A stretch of DNA of 64,000 nucleotides from Methylobacterium sp. J-090 (GTDB lineage: Bacteria; Pseudomonadota; Alphaproteobacteria; Rhizobiales; Beijerinckiaceae), in the NCBI RefSeq assembly GCF_022829345.1, contig NZ_JAKSXV010000075.1, forward strand, positions 1 through 64,000, read 5' to 3'. Every line of letters begins with the position of its first letter. Within the stretch, counting starts at the first letter, position 1. Below the pieces are notes generated by a model. The model made no database searches. It saw only the letters and a list, made by a program, of their open reading frames with translations, and had not been told where the DNA came from. Made by a program: the position numbers and the translations under genes. Of the stretch, positions 10,631 to 19,140 are shown in pieces.

Positions 10631-11470
10631 ATGGCCCGCAGCCTTCCTTTACGCGCAGCCCTGCTGTCGCTCTCGCTCCTCGTCGGCTTCCTGCTCGTCT
10701 GGCAGGTCGCCGTCAGCGGCACGGGCAAGACGCAGGCGATGGACCCCGAATACGCCGCCCTGATGGGGCAGGCCGCCACGACCGGCAAGTCGGCGATGCC
10801 GGGGCCGATGGATGTCGGCGCCACGATCTGGAAGCACCTCAAGGACCCGTTCTACGACCGCGGGCCCAACGACAAGGGGCTCGGCATCCAGCTCGCCTAC
10901 TCGATCGGTCGCGTGGCTCTGGGCTACCTGCTGGCGGTCGTCGTCGCGATTCCGGTGGGCTTCCTCATCGGCATGTCGCCCCTGATGGGCCGGGCGCTCG
11001 ATCCGTTCATCCAGCTCCTGAAGCCGGTCTCGCCGCTCGCCTGGATGCCGCTCGCGCTCTACACGATCAAGGATTCCGGCCTCTCGGCGATCTTCGTGAT
11101 CTTCATCTGCTCGCTCTGGCCGATGCTGATCAACACCGCCTTCGGCGTCTCGGGCACCCGCAAGGAATGGCTGAACGTCGCGCGCACCCTGGAGGTCGGG
11201 CCGATCCGCCGCGCCTTCACGGTGATCCTGCCGGCTGCCGCACCCACGATCCTCACCGGCATGCGGATCTCCATCGGCATCGCGTGGCTGGTGATCGTCG
11301 CCGCCGAGATGCTCGTGGGCGGTACCGGCATCGGTTACTTCGTCTGGAACGAGTGGAACAACCTCTCGATCAACAACGTGATCGTCTCGATCTTGGTGAT
11401 CGGCCTCGTCGGCATGATTCTGGACCAGCTGCTCGCCCGCGCCCAGCGCCTCGTGACTTTCCCGGAGTGA
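10631..11470 (+). CDS. Nitrate/cyanate-type ABC transporter permease
   Basis: The 279-residue inner-membrane protein has about six hydrophobic segments and the conserved permease loop for ATPase contact (the stretch KEWLNVARTLEVGPIRRAF, near 177-195). It matches the NrtB/SsuC/TauC class. The first segment (about 8-25) is followed by a periplasmic stretch of roughly 60 residues before the core, an extension often seen in nitrate/cyanate permeases. It starts four bases after the binding-protein gene, showing tight co-expression, and is followed by the ATPase gene. Confidence 0.88.
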   Translation: MARSLPLRAALLSLSLLVGFLLVWQVAVSGTGKTQAMDPEYAALMGQAATTGKSAMPGPMDVGATIWKHLKDPFYDRGPNDKGLGIQLAYSIGRVALGYLLAVVVAIPVGFLIGMSPLMGRALDPFIQLLKPVSPLAWMPLALYTIKDSGLSAIFVIFICSLWPMLINTAFGVSGTRKEWLNVARTLEVGPIRRAFTVILPAAAPTILTGMRISIGIAWLVIVAAEMLVGGTGIGYFVWNEWNNLSINNVIVSILVIGLVGMILDQLLARAQRLVTFPE

Positions 11471-11491
11471 GGCCATGCCCGGAGTGAGACG

Positions 11492-12478
11492 ATGAGCATC
11501 CTCCCCTTCGCCCGGCGCAAGCCCGACGCCCCTGCCAGGACTGCCGGAACCCGCCCCATGTCCGACGAAAAATTCATCTCGATCGAGGGCATCGCCCGGC
11601 GCTATCCGGCACCCGGGGGCAAGTCTTCGGGCAGCAAGACCTCGACCGTGTTCGAGGATCTATGGCTGCCGATGCGGCGCGGCGAGTTCGTGTGCATGAT
11701 CGGGCACTCGGGCTGCGGCAAGACCACGGTGCTCAACATCCTGGCCGGCCTCGAAGCGCCGACCGAGGGCGTCGTCATCGCGGCGGGCGAGGCGATCGAG
11801 GGCACGAGCCTCGATCGCGCGGTGATCTTCCAGGGCCATGCCCTGCTGCCCTGGCGGACGGTGCTCGGCAACGTCGCCTACGCGGTGTCCTCCCGCTGGC
11901 GGAAGGCCGGCAAGGCCGAGGTCGAGGCGCGGGCGCGGAAAGCCATCGCCACGGTGGGCTTGGCCGGCTCCGAGCACAAGCGCCCGTCCGAACTCTCCGG
12001 CGGCATGAAGCAGCGCGTCGGCATCGCGAGGGCGCTGTCGATCGAGCCCAAAATCCTACTGATGGACGAGCCGTTCTCGGCCCTCGACGCGCTCACCCGC
12101 GGCACCCTGCAGGACGAGGTCAGGCGCATCTGCGTCGAGACCGGGCAGACCGTGTTCATGATCACCCACGACGTCGACGAGTCGATCTATCTCGCCGACC
12201 GCATCGTGCTGATGACGAACGGACCGATGGCGAAGGTCGCCGAGATCGTCGAGAACCCGCTGCCCAAGGACCGCGACCGGACGCAGCTCCACCACGCGCC
12301 CGGCTACTATGCGCTCCGCAACCATCTGATGGACTTCCTCGTCACCCGCTCGAAGACGCTGCGGGACGCGATGCCGGCCGGCTACGACCAGCGCAACCCG
12401 CCGGTCGTACGCCCGACGCTGAGCGAGGCGGATGCTGCGGCGATCGCTGCGAGCGAGCCCGTCGGGAAGCGTGCCTGA
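11492..12478 (+). CDS. Nitrate/cyanate-type ABC transporter ATPase
   Basis: The 328-residue cytoplasmic ATPase has Walker A GHSGCGKTT (71-79), ABC signature LSGGMKQR (168-175) and Walker B ILLMDEP (188-194, D192/E193), followed by the H-loop in MITHDVDES. Length and motifs fit the NrtD/SsuB/TauB group that energises small-anion importers. The first 26 residues precede the domain; an internal ATG at 11558 is an alternative start, but GGAGTGAGACG directly before 11492 supports the one used. It is the third gene of the cyanate operon. Confidence 0.88.
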   Translation: MSILPFARRKPDAPARTAGTRPMSDEKFISIEGIARRYPAPGGKSSGSKTSTVFEDLWLPMRRGEFVCMIGHSGCGKTTVLNILAGLEAPTEGVVIAAGEAIEGTSLDRAVIFQGHALLPWRTVLGNVAYAVSSRWRKAGKAEVEARARKAIATVGLAGSEHKRPSELSGGMKQRVGIARALSIEPKILLMDEPFSALDALTRGTLQDEVRRICVETGQTVFMITHDVDESIYLADRIVLMTNGPMAKVAEIVENPLPKDRDRTQLHHAPGYYALRNHLMDFLVTRSKTLRDAMPAGYDQRNPPVVRPTLSEADAAAIAASEPVGKRA

Positions 12479-12504
12479 TCTTTCAACACAGAGGACGGAA
12501 CACC

Positions 12505-12993
12505 ATGAAGCGCGAAGACCTCACGGAAAAGCTCCTCGACATCAAGCGCGAGAAGGGCTGGACCTGGAAGCACATCCAGGCCGAGATCGGCGGACTCTCG
12601 CCGATCCTCATCACCGCGGCCTGCATGGGGCAGATGAAGCTGCCGAAAGCCCAGGCGAAGAAGGCGGCCGAGCTGTTCGGCCTGACCCAGGCCGAGGAGC
12701 GGATGCTCAACGAGGCGCCCTATCGCGGCTCGATCCCCCAGATGCCGCCCACGGACCCGCTGATCTACCGCTTCTACGAGCTGGTGATGGTCTACGGCAC
12801 GACGTGGAAGGAGCTGATCCAGGCGGATTTCGGCGACGGCATCATGTCGGCCATCGACTTCAACATGACCATGGAGCGCGAGCCCAACAACAAGGGCGAC
12901 CGGGTGAAGATGAACCTCTCGGGCAAGTTCCTGCCGTACAAGTACTACGACAACGAGGACGGCGTCCCGGAATACGGCTTCAAGGAAAGCTGA
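12505..12993 (+). CDS. cynS: Cyanate hydratase (cyanase)
   Basis: The 162-residue product is full length for cyanase, which converts cyanate and bicarbonate to carbamate and CO2, the carbamate then giving ammonia. The N-terminal half is the helical DNA-binding-like fold of the family; the C-terminal half holds the active site. The catalytic triad known from E. coli is intact: R89 and E92 in YRFYE and S115 in GIMSAIDF. The ATG at 12505 follows GAGGACGGA. It ends an operon with its own importer under a sigma-54 promoter, giving nitrogen from external cyanate. No carbonic anhydrase gene (cynT) is adjacent, unlike E. coli. Confidence 0.96.
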   Translation: MKREDLTEKLLDIKREKGWTWKHIQAEIGGLSPILITAACMGQMKLPKAQAKKAAELFGLTQAEERMLNEAPYRGSIPQMPPTDPLIYRFYELVMVYGTTWKELIQADFGDGIMSAIDFNMTMEREPNNKGDRVKMNLSGKFLPYKYYDNEDGVPEYGFKES

Positions 12994-13327
12994 AACAGTA
13001 TTGCAGCGAGTCCCGCCGTACCGATTTGTGCGGCGGGAGCTTGAGATGATATCACAAACGAGATTGAAATCCATTTTTCCATGAAATTGCTGATGCGCGT
13101 GCCTGCTCTCGGGACGCGCGCAGAATGACCCAATGGCGAGGTCGTATCGGAGGCAAACAGTTCCGATTGTCGGAAGTGCTCCCCTGTCACGATCTGGGCA
13201 CTCGAAGATCGCATGGCAGCCTGAAGCGCCTTTGGCAGGGGGGGCAACCTGGAGCGCTCGGCGGCTCTCTCCGGTGGGACGATCAGGCCGACCGACACAC
13301 GGGGCTGTTCGGCATGTGAACAGTCAC
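12994..13327. other. Intergenic region with a hairpin after cynS
   Basis: About 330 bases. An 8-bp stem (TCCCGCCG at 13011-13018 with CGGCGGGA at 13031-13038) follows cynS but has no T-run, so it is at best an atypical terminator or an RNA 3'-end stabiliser. The rest presumably carries the promoter of the MucR gene. An open frame runs in from 13133, but it lacks a family match before 13328. Confidence 0.4.
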
Positions 13328-13807
13328 ATGAACGAAGATAGTGATTTTCAGGAAACGGCTCTGATCGATCTGGCCGGTAATATCGTTTCGGCCTTCGTGT
13401 CGAGCAATTCGGTGCCCGTGGCGGAACTACCGATGCTGATCCGCAGCGTCCACGCGGCGTTGAGCGGTCTCTCTGCCGGCCCGGCGCAGGTCGGGGCGCA
13501 GTCCGTAGCGGAACCCGCCGAGAAGCCGACGGCGGCACAGGTCCGCAAGTCCCTGACGCCGGACGGCATCGTCAGCTTCGTGGACGGCAAGACCTACAAG
13601 ACCATGAAGCGGCACCTGACCACGAACGGCTTCGATCCGTACAGTTACCGCGAACGATTCGGCCTGCCGGCCGACTATCCGATGGTCGCACCGAACTACG
13701 CGGCGCAGCGCTCGGCCCTGGCCAAGTCCATCGGACTTGGTCGCCCCGGCGGCCGCAGCGAGGGTGCACAACCAGCGAAGGTCCCGGGCCGGAAGCAGGC
13801 TGCCTGA
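13328..13807 (+). CDS. MucR/Ros-family regulator with degenerate zinc site (copy 1)
   Basis: The 159-residue product has the MucR/Ros architecture: an N-terminal oligomerisation region (about 10-50), a disordered linker and a C-terminal DNA-binding domain (about 74-138) ending in the family hallmark RFGLPADYPMVAPNYAAQRSALAKSIGLG. Aligned to Ros (IVCLECG...KRHLTTHH), the zinc ligands are replaced: S83 for the first Cys, D86 for the second, N100/G101 for the last His; only H96 remains. Zinc-free Ros homologues are known in Mesorhizobium, so the fold may still work. The ATG at 13328 was chosen over upstream extensions because the paralogue at 19845 aligns from there. The role is probably as a global repressor or H-NS-like binder of AT-rich DNA. 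Confidence 0.85.
   Translation: MNEDSDFQETALIDLAGNIVSAFVSSNSVPVAELPMLIRSVHAALSGLSAGPAQVGAQSVAEPAEKPTAAQVRKSLTPDGIVSFVDGKTYKTMKRHLTTNGFDPYSYRERFGLPADYPMVAPNYAAQRSALAKSIGLGRPGGRSEGAQPAKVPGRKQAA
13556..13734 (+). repeat. Long direct repeat, copy 1 (within MucR gene)
   Basis: This 179-base segment matches 20061-20239 with about six mismatches counted by eye; its first 74 bases are identical. It codes for the DNA-binding domain of the first MucR copy. The identity at DNA level, including silent positions, suggests recent duplication or gene conversion. Confidence 0.85.
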
Positions 13808-13833
13808 GTTCTCTACGGTCACCCGAGCTACCG

Positions 13834-13866
13834 AAGCCCCGCAGCCTTTTCAACGCGGGGCTTTGT
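13834..13866 (+). terminator. Terminator after MucR copy 1
   Basis: AAGCCCCGC (13834-13842) pairs with GCGGGGCTT (13855-13863) across a 12-nt loop and runs into TTGT. It lies 27 bases after the MucR stop and may also act on the convergent hydroxylase gene ending at 13891. Confidence 0.65.
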
Positions 13867-13890
13867 CGGACCATCATGCGAACCAGTATG

Positions 13891-16170
13891 CTACCAGAGA
13901 GCTTCGGTTCGGATCGGCAGCTGTCGCAATCGTTTGCCGGTAGCGTTGAACACGGCATTGGCGATCGCAGCGTTGACGCCAATAATGCCGAGTTCGCCCA
14001 GGCCTTTCAGGCCGAGGGCGTTCACCTCCGTATCCGCGTCCGGCACCAGGATGGCTTCCATCGCGGGCGTGTCGGCGAAGGTTGGCACGAGGTATTCGGC
14101 GAGGTCATCGTTGCGGTAGTGCCCGGCATCGACCACGGTTTCCTCCAGCAGCGCCGAGCCGAGGCCCCACAGCATCCCGCCGACGAGTTGGCTGCGGGCC
14201 GTCAGCGGGTTGAGGACCCGGCCAGCCGCGAAGGCGCCCGTGAGACGGGCCACCCGGATTTCACCGGTCTCGCCATGCACGTGCACCTCGGCGAACTGCG
14301 CCCCGAAGGCCCAAGACAGCGTATCGGCGCCTCCGCTCTTCAGGGCGATCCGCCCGGCCCGCATGGCGTCGAGGGCTTCTGTCCCGCTGCCTGGCGGGAC
14401 GAACTCGGCCAGCGTCGTGATGCGGTCGCCGCCGCTGCGTGCCACAAGGTCGCTCGACTGCTCATACCGCCCGTCCGGCGCCGCCAGGGTTTTTGTGCGG
14501 AATCGCAGATGCGCCGGGTCGCAACCGGCAAGGGGGCCGCCGGGCGTGACGGCCACAGCCGCCAAGCGAGCACGAAGCGCCTCGCAGCCGAGGGCCAGGG
14601 TGTGCATCAGGCTCGTCGTCGTCGATGAGCCGCCCGACAGGCCAGCGGGTGGCAGCGCCGTATCGCCGAGGCGCACGGTGACGGCCTCGACGGAGATCCC
14701 GAGCCCGTCGGCGGCCCCCATGGCGAGCAGCGTCGCGATCCCATTGCCGATCTCGTGATGCGCCGTCTCCACGTGGGCGGTGCCATCGGCCAGAACAGTC
14801 ACCCGCATGGTGGCCGGCGAAATCTTGACCGGGCGTACGGAACTCGCGCAGCCGAGGCCGACCCGCCAGGGGCCCGTGCGCCGGGTTCCGGGCTCGCGGC
14901 GGCGCTCCCAGCCGAAAGCCGGCGCGCCCGCGTCGAAGCAGGCCATGAGGGGGCGGGACGAGAACGGCTTGCCGCTGATCGGGTCGATGTCGGTGTCGTT
15001 GCGTCGGCGCAGGGCGATGGGGTCGAGGCCGAGGGCGTGGGCCATCTCGTCGACGGCGCTCTCGAGGGCGAACAGGTAGGGCACCTCGGGTGGTGCCCGC
15101 ATGGGGCCCGGCGTGTTGCGATCGATCCGGACCGCACGCTCGTCCGTGTGAACGTTGGGGCAGGCATAGAGGCTCGCCGTGACGTCCGTGCCCTCCATGG
15201 CGAACGGGTCGAAGCGCGAGGTGGTCACGGCCGCCTCATGCACGAGTGCAGTGAAGCGGCCGTCACGGTCCGCCCCGAGGCGGATGTTGTGGCGGGTCTC
15301 GGGCCGGAAGTTGGCGATGGTGAAGCACTGGCGCCGCGTGGGGACGAGGGACACCGGGCGTCCGAGGCGCCGGGCCGCCAGAGCGATGGGGGCTGTGTAC
15401 TGAGACAGGGCGAATTTCGAGCCGAAATGGCCGCCGATGAGGTTTGCCACAACGCGGACGTTTGCTGGATCGAGGCCGAGCTGCGCGGCGAGCCCGTGCT
15501 GGACGGCTCCGAGATAGCGGGTCGGTTCATGGACGGTGAGGTGCGGTCCGTCCCAGATACAGGTTGTGGTGAACAACTCCATGGGGTTGTGATGCTGCAC
15601 CGGCGTCTCGTAGCGCGCCTCGATGCGCACGGGCGCGCTCGTCATGGCCACGGCGGCATCGCCGGTGCGAGGATCTTGATGATCGGGCTTGAGGTCGGCA
15701 AGGCGCACGGTCTCGGCGCCAGGTTCGTCGAACCCGGCGGCAAATGGGCTCTTCTCGTAGGTCACCCGCACCCGTGCAGCGGCGGCCTGAGCCGCTTCTC
15801 GGGTCTCGGCAACCACTACGGCAACGATCTGGCCGGCATACGCGATGGCGTCGGAGCCGAGGGGTAGGTGCGAAGAGTTCGCGTAGCCGCCGGCCATCAG
15901 GTGATCGACGGGGCGGATCGTCCCGGCGAAGTCGCGATGGGTGAAGAGGCCGAGGACGCCGGGCATGGCCTTCGCCGCCTCGAGCTCGAACCCGACGATG
16001 CGGCCGCGGACGATGGTGCTGGTGACCAGGGCCGCATGGGCGAGGCCCGGCAGAACGATGTCGGAAGCGTAAATCGCCGCCCCCGTCACCTTCGCCGGCC
16101 CGTCGATCCGGGTGTGCGGATGTCCCAGATGAGTACGGGCTCGAGGTTCGACGGCGTGGTCGCCGCTCAC
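13891..16170 (-). CDS. Molybdopterin-binding subunit of an aldehyde/xanthine-type oxidase
   Basis: The 759-residue product is full length for the large subunit of the xanthine dehydrogenase family, PaoC-like branch. It opens with the a/b hammerhead (H-T-R-I-D-G-P-A-K-V-T-G-A-A-I-Y-A), has the cofactor-binding stretch IGGHFGSKF, and near the C terminus GLGELG, whose E726 is the catalytic Glu. Such enzymes hydroxylate aldehydes or purines using molybdenum cofactor, with electrons leaving through 2Fe-2S and FAD subunits. Those subunit genes are not adjacent, so they lie elsewhere or the enzyme is an orphan. The GTG start overlaps the upstream SDR stop by four bases, indicating translational coupling. 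There is no signal peptide. Confidence 0.88.
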   Translation of the reverse strand: MSGDHAVEPRARTHLGHPHTRIDGPAKVTGAAIYASDIVLPGLAHAALVTSTIVRGRIVGFELEAAKAMPGVLGLFTHRDFAGTIRPVDHLMAGGYANSSHLPLGSDAIAYAGQIVAVVVAETREAAQAAAARVRVTYEKSPFAAGFDEPGAETVRLADLKPDHQDPRTGDAAVAMTSAPVRIEARYETPVQHHNPMELFTTTCIWDGPHLTVHEPTRYLGAVQHGLAAQLGLDPANVRVVANLIGGHFGSKFALSQYTAPIALAARRLGRPVSLVPTRRQCFTIANFRPETRHNIRLGADRDGRFTALVHEAAVTTSRFDPFAMEGTDVTASLYACPNVHTDERAVRIDRNTPGPMRAPPEVPYLFALESAVDEMAHALGLDPIALRRRNDTDIDPISGKPFSSRPLMACFDAGAPAFGWERRREPGTRRTGPWRVGLGCASSVRPVKISPATMRVTVLADGTAHVETAHHEIGNGIATLLAMGAADGLGISVEAVTVRLGDTALPPAGLSGGSSTTTSLMHTLALGCEALRARLAAVAVTPGGPLAGCDPAHLRFRTKTLAAPDGRYEQSSDLVARSGGDRITTLAEFVPPGSGTEALDAMRAGRIALKSGGADTLSWAFGAQFAEVHVHGETGEIRVARLTGAFAAGRVLNPLTARSQLVGGMLWGLGSALLEETVVDAGHYRNDDLAEYLVPTFADTPAMEAILVPDADTEVNALGLKGLGELGIIGVNAAIANAVFNATGKRLRQLPIRTEALW

Positions 16171-17186
16171 GGCAGACCGTTGCCGCCGGCCGCGCCGTAG
16201 ACCTGCCCCGTCGCGTAGCTGCCGTCGGAGGAGGCGAGCTGCACGTAGATCCCCGCGAGTTCCACGGGCTGGCCGGGGCGGCCGAACGGCGTCTGCGCGC
16301 CGAACTTCTCGAGCTTCTCCATGGAGGCGCCGCCAGAGACCTGGAGCGGTGTCCAGATCGGTCCTGGCGCCACGCCGTTGACGCGGATGCCCTTCTTGGC
16401 GAGCTGCTTGCCGAGCGAGCGCACGAAGTTCGTCGTGGCGGCCTTGGTCTGTGCGTAGTCGTAGAGATCCGGCGTCGGGTCGGTCGCCTGTTCGGAGGTC
16501 GACGCGATGATCGTCGCGCCCGGCTTCAGATGCGGCAGGGCCGCTTTGATGATCCAGAACGGCGCGTAGATGTTCGTCTTCATCGTCCAGTCGAACTGCT
16601 CGTTGGAGATGTCGAGGATCGAATCGTGGGCCTGCTGGCGGCCGGCATTGCTCACGAGGATGTCGAGGCCGCCAAGACCCTCGACGGCCCGCGCGACGAG
16701 GTCGCGGCAGAAGGCTTCGTCGCGTAGGTCGCCCGGGATGGCGATGCCCTTGCGACCGGCCGCCTTGATCAGATCGACGACCTCGCGCGCATCCGGCTCT
16801 TCATCCGGAAGGTAGTTGATGGCCACGTCCGCGCCCTCGCGAGCGAAGGCGATCGCCGCCGCCCGGCCCATGCCGGAATCACCCCCGGTGATGAGGGCCT
16901 TGCGCCCGGCGAGCCGGCCCGACCCACGATAGCTCGTCTCGCCGTGGTCGGGCTTCGGGTCCATGCGGCCAGCGAGGCCCGGCCAGGGTTGCGATTGACG
17001 CTTGAACGGCGGCGCCGGAAACTTGCCGATGGGGTCCGTCAGGGGCTGCTGCGCCGCAGCCGACGGCTCCTGCGCCTGTGCGGCGCTTGTTGCAGCGGCG
17101 ACGGCGAGACCCGTGCCAACGGCGCCGACGATTTGACGGCGCGAGGGCGAAGGGATGTCGTTCGAGGTCATTCGATTGTCCTGCAT
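16167..17186 (-). CDS. Short-chain dehydrogenase with Tat-like signal
   Basis: The 339-residue product is a classical SDR of the YdaD/YhdF-like group. Coenzyme loop TGGDSGMG is at 100-107, and the active site has Y244 and K248 in Y-A-Q-T-K, with Ser at about 229-231. It carries an N-terminal extension of some 90 residues starting with a twin-arginine signal (RR at 16-17, then an Ala-rich core ending AAQAQ). If functional, an NAD(P)-dependent enzyme would be exported folded with its cofactor. An internal ATG (MTSND) six codons in is an alternative start. It is coupled to the molybdenum hydroxylase gene. The substrate is unknown; an aldehyde/alcohol pair is a guess from the neighbour. Confidence 0.82.
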   Translation of the reverse strand: MQDNRMTSNDIPSPSRRQIVGAVGTGLAVAAATSAAQAQEPSAAAQQPLTDPIGKFPAPPFKRQSQPWPGLAGRMDPKPDHGETSYRGSGRLAGRKALITGGDSGMGRAAAIAFAREGADVAINYLPDEEPDAREVVDLIKAAGRKGIAIPGDLRDEAFCRDLVARAVEGLGGLDILVSNAGRQQAHDSILDISNEQFDWTMKTNIYAPFWIIKAALPHLKPGATIIASTSEQATDPTPDLYDYAQTKAATTNFVRSLGKQLAKKGIRVNGVAPGPIWTPLQVSGGASMEKLEKFGAQTPFGRPGQPVELAGIYVQLASSDGSYATGQVYGAAGGNGLP

Positions 17187-17257
17187 TGCTATGCTGGGAG
17201 AACCGGTACGGGGTCGGAACGTTCAGGCGCAGCGCTGTCGCAGGAAGCGATCGATGA

Positions 17258-17620
17258 TTTCCGGACGCAGCTCCGCTCGCGGACGATCGATATCTTAGGT
17301 TAAGGTTCGGCGAGCGCCTGCTGATCCATGGCATCCGCGACCGCAAGCGCCAGTGCGAGATCACCCGGCGTTGGTGGCTTGTCGACGGCGCCGGCCGGCG
17401 CATCGACTACGAGGCCGAGCGGTTCGACGCCTATGGCGGTCTCAGCCGCGAGGAAGAGATGATCGGCCCGACGATCCCCCTCGATACCATGCCGGGAAAG
17501 GGCGTGCTGCGTGGCGTCATCGCCTACGACTGCAACCCGCTGCAGCGCGCGCTGGGCTGGTCGACCATCTCCATGCTCCAGCCCTCGGAGTTCGAGATCA
17601 TGCCGAAGGCGGCGCCGTGA
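17258..17620 (+). pseudogene. Start-less coding-like reading frame, probable gene relic
   Basis: An open frame of about 120 codons ends in TGA at 17618-17620. From 17306 its composition is strongly protein-like with GC-rich third positions, including RRWWLVDGAGRRIDYE and GVIAYDCNPLQRALGW. No ATG, GTG or TTG occurs in frame before 17458, two-thirds of the way through. The upstream stop is at 17255-17257. This fits a gene that lost its 5' end or was frameshifted, or use of a non-standard start. I do not recognise the family. The following small membrane peptide overlaps its stop by GTGA, suggesting the two were once one operon. Confidence 0.4.
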
Positions 17621-17718
17621 CCTGTTCACCCGTCGAGCTGCAGGATTTCGGGGCCGTCTCCGCGCTGATCGCGGGCCTCGTGGGTCTGATCATCGGGGGA
17701 GCGGCCGGGAAGCGGTAG
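17617..17718 (+). CDS. 33-residue membrane peptide
   Basis: GTG at 17617 overlaps the stop of the preceding frame (GTGA). The product is 33 residues: a polar N terminus with one Cys, then one hydrophobic segment S-A-L-I-A-G-L-V-G-L-I-I-G-G-A-A ending G-K-R. The glycine spacing resembles helix-packing motifs of single-pass membrane peptides. No ribosome site is seen other than coupling to the upstream frame. It could be a chance frame, but the sharp hydrophobic helix with a basic end argues for a real microprotein. The function is unknown. Confidence 0.4.
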   Translation: MTCSPVELQDFGAVSALIAGLVGLIIGGAAGKR

Positions 17719-17880
17719 ATCTGGCACACCAGCCGCTTCGTACGGTGCACCCCCACGACGGGACATCCTCATCCAAGAACCAACCCGATCCGTTCGCAGC
17801 AATGCAAGGCTTCGATTATTTACATTCAATCTCGGAAACCTGTAGCCGCCTCCATGGTTATTTGTGGAGAGGGCTCAACC

Positions 17881-18342
17881 ATGCGTGTCCGAATCTCTTT
17901 TCTCGCATTGCTCGGTCTCTGTGCACCCTCGCTGGCGCAATCCCCAGCGCCCCCGTCATCCGACGGGGGCAAGGTCGATGTGCGGTTGGATGAGCTTCGC
18001 TATGCAGCCACCCCAAGGCAGGCGAAGGATCTCGACACTCTGAAGCTGGCCTCGGCACAGCGACAGCGCGCCGAGTCGGTCAGTGAGAAGACGAACGGCT
18101 TATGGCAGTCCTGGATCGTTTCGATTTGCGAAGGGTGCGGAAACACGCCGCCCTACAAGAAGACGGTCGGCGACGATTTCGCGAATCGGAAGGGTCGCTA
18201 CGTGGCTGGCCTGGAAGGCAAGGTCGTCGAACCGCAGGCCTCCGCTCCACGAAAGGCCTTGCCCGTGAGAAACTGGCGCAGCCTCTACGCGGACCTCTCC
18301 ACCGAGAACATCAGCCAGATCCGGCGTATGCCGGCACGGTAG
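17881..18342 (+). CDS. Exported hypothetical protein with C-x-x-C
   Basis: The 153-residue product starts with a signal peptide (MRVRISFLALLGLCAPSLAQ; cleavage probably after LAQ). The mature part is charged and holds C-E-G-C near residue 83 (S-I-C-E-G-C-G-N-T), which could form a disulfide or bind metal. No known domain is recognised. GGAGAGGG seven bases before ATG 17881 supports this start over an upstream GTG at 17854. It is probably monocistronic; no terminator is obvious. Confidence 0.7.
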   Translation: MRVRISFLALLGLCAPSLAQSPAPPSSDGGKVDVRLDELRYAATPRQAKDLDTLKLASAQRQRAESVSEKTNGLWQSWIVSICEGCGNTPPYKKTVGDDFANRKGRYVAGLEGKVVEPQASAPRKALPVRNWRSLYADLSTENISQIRRMPAR

Positions 18343-18502
18343 TGTCCAGAAGCCGATCGAGCCATTCCAGCCGCCCGGAGCAGCTCGTGGCAGGTTCTTC
18401 GTTTGGCCCTCAGCCCTCCACGAACGGAGGATGGGCTAGAGCCAGCTCGAACATCCGTGTCACCCAACCGTTGGTCTCTTCCAAGAAGCCAGCGAGGAAA
18501 CG

Positions 18503-18697
18503 ATGAGCGAGAAGAAAGCGCCCCCGAGTGATGCGACCTCCGCGTCGACCGCACCTGATCCGCAGGACGCTCTGAACGTGCCCATGGACCAGGTGATCAC
18601 GAAGACCCCGAAGATCGAAGGCAGCCACACGCAGGAGACCATCGATCCGGCTGAGCGGCTACCCGAGGACCCCGAGGAACAGAACGACCTCGCCTGA
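18503..18697 (+). CDS. Small disordered acidic protein (64 aa)
   Basis: The 64-residue product is rich in Pro, Asp, Glu, Ser and Thr with almost no hydrophobic core, ending LPEDPEEQNDLA. AGCGAGGAAACG directly precedes the ATG. Nothing in it predicts a function; such short disordered acidic proteins are often stress-related, but this is not shown here. A similar type of product is encoded at 22661. Confidence 0.6.
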   Translation: MSEKKAPPSDATSASTAPDPQDALNVPMDQVITKTPKIEGSHTQETIDPAERLPEDPEEQNDLA

Positions 18698-18809
18698 CCC
18701 GGCATATCCGCCGACCTAAAGTCCGGCGGACTCGCGCCCCGGCGGGCTTTTCACCGGAACGGACGGGCGGGCACGGTGGTTGCCGCTGAGGTTCAGAACT
18801 GGAGCACAC

Positions 18810-19082
18810 ATGACCAAGATTATGGCTCTCGCCCTCGGCGCGTCGCTGTGCAGCGTCTCGGCCCTCGCACAAACGTCCACCGGTCCCGCGACTGGCCCCG
18901 GACAGGGCTCTGCGCCCGTCGTGCAGGGGCAGCCGAATACCACCGGCAACGACCCGAGCGTATCGATCTCGCGTGGCGCGACGGGCGCCGAGACGGCTAC
19001 AACCGATTCAGCTTCCGGAGGCAATGCGAGCAAGCCTGAGCAGTCCGTACCAAACAGCAGCGCGGGCGGCAGCAGCCGCTGA
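18810..19082 (+). CDS. Small exported protein of the SRGATGA type (copy 1)
   Basis: The 90-residue product has a signal peptide (MTKIMALALGASLCSVSALA-QT) and a low-complexity Gly/Ser/Thr mature part. Its core T-T-G-N-D-x-x-x-x-I-S-R-G-A-T-G-A...GGNAS-x-PEQ is shared with the protein at 19257, so the two are tandem paralogues. GGAG five bases before ATG 18810 fixes this start rather than 18780. A strong terminator follows. The function is unknown; the mature peptide is short, polar and probably periplasmic or secreted. Confidence 0.75.
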   Translation: MTKIMALALGASLCSVSALAQTSTGPATGPGQGSAPVVQGQPNTTGNDPSVSISRGATGAETATTDSASGGNASKPEQSVPNSSAGGSSR

Positions 19083-19109
19083 GCCCCGCAGCGCAGGAGA
19101 CTAACTTCA

Positions 19110-19140
19110 CCCGCCCGGAGCAATCCGAGGCGGGTTTTTT
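19110..19140 (+). terminator. Rho-independent terminator after first SRGATGA gene
   Basis: CCCGCC (19110-19115) pairs with GGCGGG (19129-19134), followed directly by six T (19135-19140). This is a textbook intrinsic terminator. Confidence 0.85.

Noticed and set aside
11662..12504. Extension of cynS upstream through the ATPase gene
   Set aside because: It is the wrong frame of the ATPase; cyanase begins at the ATG at 12505 with its own ribosome site and normal length.
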